Shown: in pieces, positions 58,199 to 64,000 of the stretch
Position numbering within the stretch: position 1 is the first letter of the stretch
How the letters are laid out: the number at the start of each line of letters is the position of its first letter
DNA from: Methanobrevibacter sp.
GTDB lineage: Archaea; Methanobacteriota; Methanobacteria; Methanobacteriales; Methanobacteriaceae
DNA length: 64,000 nt
Direction: 5' to 3'
Assembly: GCA_017652345.1 (NCBI GenBank)
Contig: JAGCBE010000339.1
Span: 109,568 to 173,567 of the forward strand
Position numbers and translations under genes: made by a program
Notes under the pieces: generated by a model
Database searches by the model: none
Told to the model about the DNA's origin: nothing
What the model saw: the letters and a program-made list of their open reading frames with translations, nothing else

Positions 58199-59140
58199 GT
58201 GAAAGCGAGGATTCGTATTTTGTGGATGAAAACTGCTGAACTTCGAGGTCATCTCGAAGAAATTGAGATTACTAAAGAACAAATGGATGAATATGTAAAA
58301 TGTTCTAAGGACATTTTTTATTTTTCCAAATATTTCTATATTTTGAGTGATGAAGGTGAAATTCCTATCAAACTTAGAGAATATCAAGACAGAATTGTAA
58401 GAATGCTTGTCGCAAAATATTATGACAAGAATAATGTTATTAGAAATAACAGAATCATTATGATGGGTCGTCAGTGTGGTAAGACTACTATCGCTACGCT
58501 TTATATTCTCTGGTATGCTTTATTTAACAATGATAAGACAATCGCTGTTTTGGCTAACAAGGAAGACCAGGCAAAAGAAATTATGCTTCGTATTCGTTCA
58601 GCCGTATTAAAATTACCATTATGGTTACAACAGGGAATTAATCCTGATAGAGGCGGTTGGTCAAAAGAAAGTATCGGTTTTGATAACGGTTCCAAGATAT
58701 TCTGTGCTGCTTCTGGTTCTTCTGCTATTAGAGGTAAATCTGTTGACTTGATGCTTGTCGACGAATTTGCGTTCTTGCCTGAAGAAGAAGCTAAGGACTT
58801 CATTAAGTCTGTTTTCCCTACCCAATCTGGTAGAAAGGACGCAATGATGATTCTTATTTCAACCCCGCATGGTATGAATGAATTTTATAACATCTGGATG
58901 AAAGCAATTTCTGGTGCAAGTTCCTATGTTCCTGCAAAGATTCAGTGGTATGAAATTCCTGGAAGAGACGAAGCATGGAAAAAGAGAATGATTCGAGACT
59001 TCGGTATTCAGATGTTCCAACAGGAATATGCTTGTCTAACCGGTGAACATAAAATAACAGTTCGATCCGAGGAAGGAATCGAACTGACAGAACCTATTTC
59101 AAAGTTATATGAACTTTGGATGGACGGTTTCTTAAGATAA
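58199..59140 (+). CDS. Large terminase N-terminal half (ATPase domain) followed by N-terminal split intein
   Basis: A 313-residue product. Residues 1-278 are the ATPase half of a T4 gp17-like large terminase. They include Walker A 'GRQCGKTT' (90-97), Walker B 'LMLVDEFAF' (184-192), the coupling motif 'ISTPHGMNEFYNIW', and the end 'GIQMFQQEYA'. Residue 279 is Cys1 of a 35-residue Int-N, 'CLTGEHKITVRSEEGIELTE' followed by 'PISKLYELWMDGFLR' and a stop. There is no nuclease domain. Joining 'QQEYA' to 'CSFIGSSNTLISG' of the C-half gives a continuous gp17-like sequence of about 528 residues. The start could be GTG at 58199 or ATG at 58226. It overlaps the convergent glycosyltransferase gene by 9 bases. 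Confidence 0.95.
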   Translation: MKARIRILWMKTAELRGHLEEIEITKEQMDEYVKCSKDIFYFSKYFYILSDEGEIPIKLREYQDRIVRMLVAKYYDKNNVIRNNRIIMMGRQCGKTTIATLYILWYALFNNDKTIAVLANKEDQAKEIMLRIRSAVLKLPLWLQQGINPDRGGWSKESIGFDNGSKIFCAASGSSAIRGKSVDLMLVDEFAFLPEEEAKDFIKSVFPTQSGRKDAMMILISTPHGMNEFYNIWMKAISGASSYVPAKIQWYEIPGRDEAWKKRMIRDFGIQMFQQEYACLTGEHKITVRSEEGIELTEPISKLYELWMDGFLR

Positions 59141-60025
59141 TTTAAAAGGATCCAAAAACTCAGTATATTCATTGTCTGGATATACTGATGTTTTATTTTG
59201 GGTAGGATAATCTTTATATGTTAATTGTTTATCGACATCGATTCTAGTTCTATTTGATTTTTCTTCCCATTCGTTTAATGAACGATGGTAATAATGGAAT
59301 AATTTAATATCCAATTCAGACGGATGTGAATCTAAATAAAAATCCTTTCCGCAAGTAATTTTTACATCGCTATTATCTGCAAAAACAGTTTTATAAGCAG
59401 AAACAACATGAGGACTATTAAATGTAATTCTCCTCATTTTATTTTTTAAATATTTACTTATAAATGTCTTATAAGTCGAATTTGTTGTTCCAAAATAATC
59501 TTTAGAAACATATAAGCAATCAGAAATCATAGATTTTGTTCTATCTTGTGGAGTCTTACCTGATTCATAAGAAATATTAACCATTGGAATACTATATTGA
59601 AGAATATTTTTATCTCTTAGAATAGTCAAGAATTCATTTATATTCTTATATTTTGTTTTATCAAACCATAGATATTCATCATCGTCGCAATAAAATTGAT
59701 ATGTATAGTAATTATTAAAATTTGCAATACGAGAATAATAATTCTGCTGTAACCATGGTGTTTTATGATTGTCTGGTAAATATTCTACAAATACTCTACT
59801 ATTATCTTTGAATTTTTCTGCAATATCGCAGCATGATTCATTATCTATAATATAAACCCTATCAAATCCGCACCAATTTAAATAATGGTCAACCCAGTCA
59901 TCTATATCGAACGGTTTATATATTTTTGTTATTAAAACTACTTCTGACGTTACTGGTTCTGTTTTATCAATATTAATTTCTACAGGAGTTTCTCTTCTCC
60001 TTCTTCCAAAAAGATGTTTATTCAT
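59132..60025 (-). CDS. Glycosyltransferase, family 2-like (DUF23/GT92 type)
   Basis: A 297-residue GT-A-type glycosyltransferase. It has 'DIDDWVDHYLNWCGFDRVYI' followed by 'IDNES', then 'YYTYQFYCDDDEYLWFD' holding the metal-binding DxD/DDDE site. 'RRITFNSPHVVSAYKTVFAD' and 'IKLFHYYHRSLNEWEEKS' follow, as in proteins that transfer sugars with a 'W..H....G....YD.S' opening. The substrate is unknown; phage DNA, virion proteins or host surface sugars are options. Its start follows the stop of the 261-residue gene closely, so the two are co-transcribed. Confidence 0.8.
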   Translation of the reverse strand: MNKHLFGRRRRETPVEINIDKTEPVTSEVVLITKIYKPFDIDDWVDHYLNWCGFDRVYIIDNESCCDIAEKFKDNSRVFVEYLPDNHKTPWLQQNYYSRIANFNNYYTYQFYCDDDEYLWFDKTKYKNINEFLTILRDKNILQYSIPMVNISYESGKTPQDRTKSMISDCLYVSKDYFGTTNSTYKTFISKYLKNKMRRITFNSPHVVSAYKTVFADNSDVKITCGKDFYLDSHPSELDIKLFHYYHRSLNEWEEKSNRTRIDVDKQLTYKDYPTQNKTSVYPDNEYTEFLDPFKLS

Positions 60026-60026
60026 A

Positions 60027-60812
60027 TTAAATTACGCTTTGATATTGTTCAGCAAATGTTCTAAAGATTTCAATATACATTTTAATTATATTTACTGTTT
60101 CCTTAGCACTGAACTGATTATTTTTGAATCCATCCGAGTCAATAAAATCTATCTTTAATTTGACTGTAGCATATACAGAACGTTGATTTACTGAATACCC
60201 TAGTATATCTATTCTGGAACCGTTATCGACGTTCTGGCGCACGTATGGAGCAAAATATTTATTTAATTGCTTGATATAGCTTTTGACATCTGTGTTTATT
60301 TCATTACGCATTTCGAAGATTTTAATCTTTAAAATTGCAAATGCTTCGGTCTTTGTAACTTCGACACCTTTTAAAGCACAGTTTTCAATATCATGTACCA
60401 ATAATAGCAATTTATTTCTCAATAATATATTATCGGCTTTTGTTTTGTCAATTTTAATCGTATTTTTCTTAAGCTGTTCAAGACAATAATTGGTTGGGAC
60501 CATGGTATTATAGCCTTCGTTATAGAAATTGACAACTGATTCCATTAACTCTCTAGGCATTTTTATTATATTATAACCGAAAGTTCTAATATTTTTAACA
60601 ATTCTATCATAATATTTAGAAAATCCGTCATTTTGTGCACTTTCTTTGAGATATATAGATGAACGAATAAAATCGACAGGATTTACATCGTTAATATAGG
60701 CTTCGAACATTTTTTCCATATCTAGCTTAATATCTTTGTTAAGATGTTTAGCTTTTCTTTCTATAATTTTTTCGACTTCATTTTTATAATCTAAAAATTC
60801 CATAAGTTTCAT
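60027..60812 (-). CDS. Hypothetical protein
   Basis: A 261-residue Lys/Asn/Ile-rich protein, mostly helical ('KNEVEKIIERKAKHLNKDIK', 'IRTFGYNIIKMPRELMESVV') with a beta-like C-terminal third ('SRIDILGYSVNQRSVYATVK'). I do not recognise it. The start may be M1 (60812) or M4 (60803); there is no clear Shine-Dalgarno site for either. It is transcribed from its own late octamer and followed by the glycosyltransferase. Confidence 0.7.
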   Translation of the reverse strand: MKLMEFLDYKNEVEKIIERKAKHLNKDIKLDMEKMFEAYINDVNPVDFIRSSIYLKESAQNDGFSKYYDRIVKNIRTFGYNIIKMPRELMESVVNFYNEGYNTMVPTNYCLEQLKKNTIKIDKTKADNILLRNKLLLLVHDIENCALKGVEVTKTEAFAILKIKIFEMRNEINTDVKSYIKQLNKYFAPYVRQNVDNGSRIDILGYSVNQRSVYATVKLKIDFIDSDGFKNNQFSAKETVNIIKMYIEIFRTFAEQYQSVI

Positions 60813-60833
60813 GTCCCAATAGTAGTCTTTTAT

Positions 60834-60841
60834 TATTTATA
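60834..60841 (-). promoter_or_regulatory. Late promoter -10, TATAAATA
   Basis: Exact octamer 21 bases before the 261-residue gene. Confidence 0.65.
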
Positions 60842-60850
60842 GTTTAGGGG

Positions 60851-60879
60851 TTTACATTTATTTTAAAAAATGTTATATT
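60851..60879 (+). promoter_or_regulatory. Sigma70-like promoter (TTTACA, 17 bases, TATATT)
   Basis: TTTACA at 60851-60856 and TATATT at 60874-60879 with a 17-base spacer, upstream of the SPFH lipoprotein gene, which has no late octamer. This suggests expression by host polymerase earlier in infection. Confidence 0.5.
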
Positions 60880-60914
60880 TAGGTCAAACAATTAACAAAA
60901 AGGAAAAAACATCT

Positions 60915-61688
60915 ATGAAAAAAATCTATTCAATCTTTATTATGCTGGTATTTGCACTCTTTACGGGTTGCACGACAGTTGACGAAACCGAAAGAGCAGT
61001 CGTTCTGGAGTTCGGTAAGTATAGCGAAACTTTCGGGCCAGGCTTGCATTTCTATAATGTTTTCATGAAGAATACCGTGACGATTCCGGTTAAGACTCAG
61101 CTTGAAGCAAGCACGTTTGAAGCTGGTTCTAAAGACCTTCAGCAAGTCAAAGTTTCGACGAACGTTAACTATCACGTAGATCCAGAAGCGGTTGGTAAGG
61201 TATATTCGAAGTATGGTGTAAATTATGTTCAGACTATCTTACAACCGAAGATTAAAGAAACGATTACATCTATTACTCCGCAATATGTTCCTGAAGAAAT
61301 GTTACAGAAGAGAGAAGAGATTAATATCAGAATGGAAAAGTCATTGAAGGCAAAGCTTGATTCTGTAGATGCACATATTATTATCGATGGTTTCACTGTA
61401 ACTGGTTTCCAATTTACTAATGCATTTAATACGGCTATTGAAGAAAAGCAGGTTGCAGAACAGAAGGCATTGAAGGAAAAGAATGTTCTTAAGCAGATTG
61501 AATATCAGAATGAACAGAAGGTCGCAAAGGCAAGAGCAGATTCTACCGAAATGGCAATTAAGATGGCAACATTGAAGTCCCAGTCTGGTAAGGAGTATTT
61601 GCAGCTTAAGTGGATTGAAAAGTGGGATGGTCAGCTTCCGAGATTTGTTTCAGATGGTAAGTCCATTCCAATGGTAAACATGCAATAA
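60915..61688 (+). CDS. SPFH/prohibitin-family lipoprotein
   Basis: A 257-residue protein. The start is 'MKKIYSIFIMLVFALFTGCT', a lipoprotein signal with lipobox LFTGC; Shine-Dalgarno AAAGGA lies before ATG 60915, and a longer in-frame start is less likely. The mature part is an SPFH (band 7) domain: 'RAVVLEFGKYSETFGPGLHF', 'VTIPVKTQLEASTFEAGSKD', 'VKVSTNVNYHVDPEAVGKVY', then a Lys/Glu/Ala coiled coil and 'DGKSIPMVNMQ' at the end. Membrane-bound SPFH proteins form large rings. It could act in superinfection exclusion, in protecting the infected cell envelope or in lysis timing. It has more G+C-rich codons than its neighbours and a sigma70-like promoter, so it may be host-derived. Confidence 0.9.
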   Translation: MKKIYSIFIMLVFALFTGCTTVDETERAVVLEFGKYSETFGPGLHFYNVFMKNTVTIPVKTQLEASTFEAGSKDLQQVKVSTNVNYHVDPEAVGKVYSKYGVNYVQTILQPKIKETITSITPQYVPEEMLQKREEINIRMEKSLKAKLDSVDAHIIIDGFTVTGFQFTNAFNTAIEEKQVAEQKALKEKNVLKQIEYQNEQKVAKARADSTEMAIKMATLKSQSGKEYLQLKWIEKWDGQLPRFVSDGKSIPMVNMQ

Positions 61689-61711
61689 TTTTTCTTTAAT
61701 TAATGATGTGT

Positions 61712-61744
61712 AAAAATACCGGTAGAAATACCGGTATTTTTTTT
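61712..61744. terminator. Terminator of the ACCGG type
   Basis: Stem AAAATACCGG/CCGGTATTTT, loop TAGAAATA, between convergent SPFH and gp53-like genes. Confidence 0.85.
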
Positions 61745-62084
61745 ATTCTTCATTTTTTCTATTATCTTTTGTCTTATCTAAACGCCACTTTAAGAAATCT
61801 CTTACTTTTTGTAAATCTGGGTATCTTACTATCTGATTTTCAGTTAAATCATTCCAAATATCCATATAACCGTTATACCAGCAGATAAACCACCAATAAT
61901 TCTGCGTTCCATAAGCACGATATGAAATAATGTCTGGTCGACATTCATCCATCTTTCTTACAAGTAAAAACGATTCTTTTCCAAAATCATAACCGTCTTG
62001 GAAAAAAGAACCTAAATCATATTGTGCAATATTATCTACTAGTTCTTTATTTAAGTAATTTGATCTTGTGGTTATATTATCCAT
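61743..62084 (-). CDS. Baseplate wedge protein, gp53-like
   Basis: A 113-residue protein. T4 gp53 is 196 residues, and shorter family members of ~100 residues are common in other phages. Its core 'PDIISYRAYGTQNYWWFICW' then 'YNGYMDIWNDLTENQIVRYP' and 'LQKVRDFLKWRL' matches the gp53 pattern (YG.....WW.I...N...D.F......G....P). gp53 joins baseplate wedges at the hub. A late octamer sits 5 bases before the ATG, inside the end of the upstream gene. Confidence 0.75.
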   Translation of the reverse strand: MDNITTRSNYLNKELVDNIAQYDLGSFFQDGYDFGKESFLLVRKMDECRPDIISYRAYGTQNYWWFICWYNGYMDIWNDLTENQIVRYPDLQKVRDFLKWRLDKTKDNRKNEE

Positions 62085-62089
62085 ATTAA

Positions 62090-62097
62090 TATTTATA
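62090..62097 (-). promoter_or_regulatory. Late promoter -10, TATAAATA
   Basis: Exact octamer 5 bases before the gp53-like start; overlaps the stop of the glycosyltransferase gene. Confidence 0.65.
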
Positions 62098-62917
62098 ATT
62101 GCTTATATTTATCATAAAGATGTCTATATCTTTCCATGATTAAATGACGACCTTTAATATGGTCAAACAATCCGTCACTTCTTTCATGTGCCAAATGAGT
62201 TATTTCAATATCATCAGTAATTTCGATTTTTAATCCTGCAAAGATTGAATCAAGACCCATAGCGACGTCTTCATATCCCCAATTTTTAGAAAATGCTGTA
62301 TCATCAAACAATTTATTTTTAATACCGTAATTTTCTTCCATAAAGAGAATATGTTTTTCTAATCCATATCTGGTTATACCAAAATTACAAGACCAAGTAA
62401 TCATACCTGTAAGAATCAAGTCAATTTTTTCACTTATAGATTCTGCAGAATGCCAAGCCTTTATAGCACCAGACGTAATTCTTAAATCATTATAATTTAA
62501 CGGTTTTCCTTGCCATAATTCATCCATATTTGCTGTCAATAAATCAGATGCTGGCATTTTTATGTTATCTACAAGAGTATGTTTTCTAGTTCCATAGATT
62601 AAATCATATTTCTTAAATAATTTTCTATATTTCTTTATAAAATTCTTATCAGATGGCCAGGAGTCACCGTCTATAAAGATTAAAGCTTCAGAATCTGTAT
62701 TTAAGAATGGAACAATTACTGAATTTCTATTATTACATCTTCCACTATTTTCTTTATTATCAATAACTGTTACATTTTTATAAATGTCTAAATCTTTCTT
62801 TCCATCCATCAATAGATAGATATGATATGGTTTTTCAGTCTGTTCATTTAATGCACAAATAGTCTTTGCTATCTGTTCTGTTTGATTATGACTTGTTATA
62901 GCTATACTTATTTTCAT
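62093..62917 (-). CDS. Glycosyltransferase family 2
   Basis: A 274-residue GT-A glycosyltransferase. It opens 'MKISIAITSHNQTEQIAKTI' (nucleotide-binding start), has 'ALIFIDGDSWPSDKNFIKKY' with the DxD-like 'DGDSW', and later 'SKNWGYEDVAMGLDSIFAGL' (the ED acceptor motif). The start is ATG 62917, just after a variant late element; an upstream in-frame ATG would place that element inside the coding sequence. Acceptor unknown; with the second glycosyltransferase nearby it may decorate DNA or fibres, or change host surface sugars. Confidence 0.8.
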   Translation of the reverse strand: MKISIAITSHNQTEQIAKTICALNEQTEKPYHIYLLMDGKKDLDIYKNVTVIDNKENSGRCNNRNSVIVPFLNTDSEALIFIDGDSWPSDKNFIKKYRKLFKKYDLIYGTRKHTLVDNIKMPASDLLTANMDELWQGKPLNYNDLRITSGAIKAWHSAESISEKIDLILTGMITWSCNFGITRYGLEKHILFMEENYGIKNKLFDDTAFSKNWGYEDVAMGLDSIFAGLKIEITDDIEITHLAHERSDGLFDHIKGRHLIMERYRHLYDKYKQL

Positions 62918-62921
62918 GTAA

Positions 62922-62929
62922 TATTTATT
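62922..62929 (-). promoter_or_regulatory. Variant late promoter -10, AATAAATA
   Basis: One mismatch to the octamer, 4 bases before the ATG of the family 2 glycosyltransferase. Confidence 0.45.
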
Positions 62930-62935
62930 AAACAA

Positions 62936-62964
62936 AAAATCGTTCTATTGCTAGAACGATTTAA
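62936..62964 (-). terminator. Rho-independent terminator
   Basis: Stem AAATCGTTCTA/TAGAACGATTT, loop TTGC, after the fibre gene that ends at 62986. Confidence 0.82.
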
Positions 62965-62985
62965 TTTTTATTTTAATTTAAATTA

Positions 62986-64000
62986 TTATTGATTTGACCA
63001 TGACCAATCAGAACCATTCCAATGTAAATTACCAGTTCCTGCTGCAGTAGTTAAGAAGTCAAATAACTTACCAAGCTTAGAATCAGGAGCTGCTTTATAA
63101 GTTTTTGCAGAAACTGTACCATCAGCAGAAACAACCATTGCATTAGAACGATTTGGTGTATCAAAATCATCATCAGTATGAGAACCATTACCAACAATGA
63201 ATAATGCACCAGCAGTTACATCCTGTCCATTTCTATCATCAGTTCCTGGTAATACTTCATTGAATCTACCAACAACAACTTGAGAATTAGTTGCAGAAAG
63301 ACCTTCACCAATCAATACGCTATTATAACCACTAACAATATTATGATGACCGATTAAGGTAGAATTAGAACCAAATTCAACCTTATTGTGCATACCAATT
63401 AATGTATCGTTTTCAAATATAATTTCGGAATCATTATTGAGTTCATTACAATCACCAAGAATATTACAATCAACAAATTGACCAGATAATGTATTACCAT
63501 TACCAAGGATTGTATTTCTGTCAATAGTATCAGCTATGTCGCCACTAATATTGTTATTGCTACCAGCTATTAAGTTATCTCTATTAACATCAGCACTGAT
63601 ATTATTATGTTGACCTAAGATATAAAGACGTTCAGCAGAAACAATATTATTATCATAACCATAAACTGATGTTTCAACAGAATCTTCAATCTGGTTTTGT
63701 CCTAACGAAATAACTGCATTACAGTTACTTAAGATAGGAGAAACATTATTTGTTCCACCACCAAAACCATCACAGAATGCAAGAGAACCATTTGTATTTA
63801 ATGCACTATAATTAAATATTACATTATTTTGAACTGGATTATTCTTAAATGCTTCAGATTTATTCTTATTTTCATAATTAGATTCAATATAAGAATTAAA
63901 TGCATAGTTATTAGTAAAGTTTGCAGCACTTGCATCATTTGCACCAAATAATTCACAATTAACAATAGAATTTAATATTAAATTATTACAAAAAACAGAT
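62986..64000 (-). CDS. Tail fibre C-terminal part, cut by window edge
   Basis: The frame is open from the stop at 62986 to the window end, so the gene starts outside. At least 337 residues are visible. They contain many short repeats of the trimeric-adhesin-head kind ('LYILGQHNNISADVNRDNLI', 'NTILGNGNTLSGQFVDCNIL', 'STLIGHHNIVSGYNSVLIGE'). The C-terminal part is 'GALFIVGNGSHTDDDFDTPN' then 'SNAMVVSADGTVSAKTYKAA', typical of a fibre ending near its tip, and it closes with 'WNGSDWSWSNQ'. The same kind of repeats is in the 999-residue fibre at 23982-26981, so the two are probably related or alternative fibres. Confidence 0.85.
   Translation of the reverse strand, partial: SVFCNNLILNSIVNCELFGANDASAANFTNNYAFNSYIESNYENKNKSEAFKNNPVQNNVIFNYSALNTNGSLAFCDGFGGGTNNVSPILSNCNAVISLGQNQIEDSVETSVYGYDNNIVSAERLYILGQHNNISADVNRDNLIAGSNNNISGDIADTIDRNTILGNGNTLSGQFVDCNILGDCNELNNDSEIIFENDTLIGMHNKVEFGSNSTLIGHHNIVSGYNSVLIGEGLSATNSQVVVGRFNEVLPGTDDRNGQDVTAGALFIVGNGSHTDDDFDTPNRSNAMVVSADGTVSAKTYKAAPDSKLGKLFDFLTTAAGTGNLHWNGSDWSWSNQ

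Overview
The window is part of the genome of a large tailed bacteriophage with a contractile tail, a distant relative of T4 (myovirus morphology). The evidence is a nearly complete set of T4-type virion genes: both halves of the large terminase (gp17), small terminase (gp16), head-completion nuclease (gp4), portal (gp20), prohead protease (gp21), scaffold (gp22), major capsid protein (gp23), neck (gp14), tail completion (gp15), sheath (gp18), tube (gp19), baseplate proteins (gp5, gp6, gp25, gp26, gp27, gp53) and the translational repressor RegA. Base composition is AT-rich. Almost every transcription unit is preceded by the octamer TATAAATA, the T4 late-promoter element. I saw no tRNA, rRNA, CRISPR array, insertion sequence or integrase. 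The host cannot be named from the sequence.

Layout. 1-9.5 kb: a cut-off gp26-like gene, the C-terminal half of the terminase with a C-terminal split intein, two candidate head proteins, RegA, a second gp26-like gene, a structured RNA candidate in the only long non-coding stretch, a tube-like protein and the neck protein. 9.5-11 kb: a nucleotidase and a RuvC-like resolvase. 10.8-18 kb: a three-gene fibre/adhesin cluster including a 1650-residue protein. 18-24 kb: gp4, small terminase, candidate internal head proteins, a SprT-like metalloprotease and a zinc-finger protein. 24-37 kb: a long fibre, gp6, portal, tube, sheath and an unknown virion protein. 37-45.5 kb: scaffold, capsid and protease, mixed with small tagged proteins and a two-domain nucleotide enzyme. 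45.5-58 kb: a Dps-like protein, tube-like and hub proteins (gp27, gp5, gp25), a tape-measure candidate, gp15 and a repeat-rich endonuclease. 58-64 kb: the N-terminal half of the terminase with an N-terminal split intein, two glycosyltransferases, an SPFH lipoprotein, gp53 and the end of another fibre.

How the genes work together. gp20, gp22, gp23 and gp21 should build and mature the prohead. The capsid protein carries an LTE cleavage site placed as in T4 gp23, and several unknown proteins carry similar LxE sites, N-terminal tags or both, so they may be packaged and processed internal proteins. Terminase must be rebuilt by protein trans-splicing from two genes on opposite strands about 56 kb apart before DNA can be packaged; the resolvase and gp4 would support packaging. 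Late transcription appears to use a T4-like sigma system. Many low-abundance genes have the promoter only 4-8 bases before the start codon and no Shine-Dalgarno site, whereas capsid, sheath and portal have leaders with strong sites.

The most interesting items are the terminase split intein, the roughly 275-nt structured RNA, a small protein carrying a copy of the mature capsid N-terminal arm, and a family of proteins sharing an N-terminal EA...GY tag.
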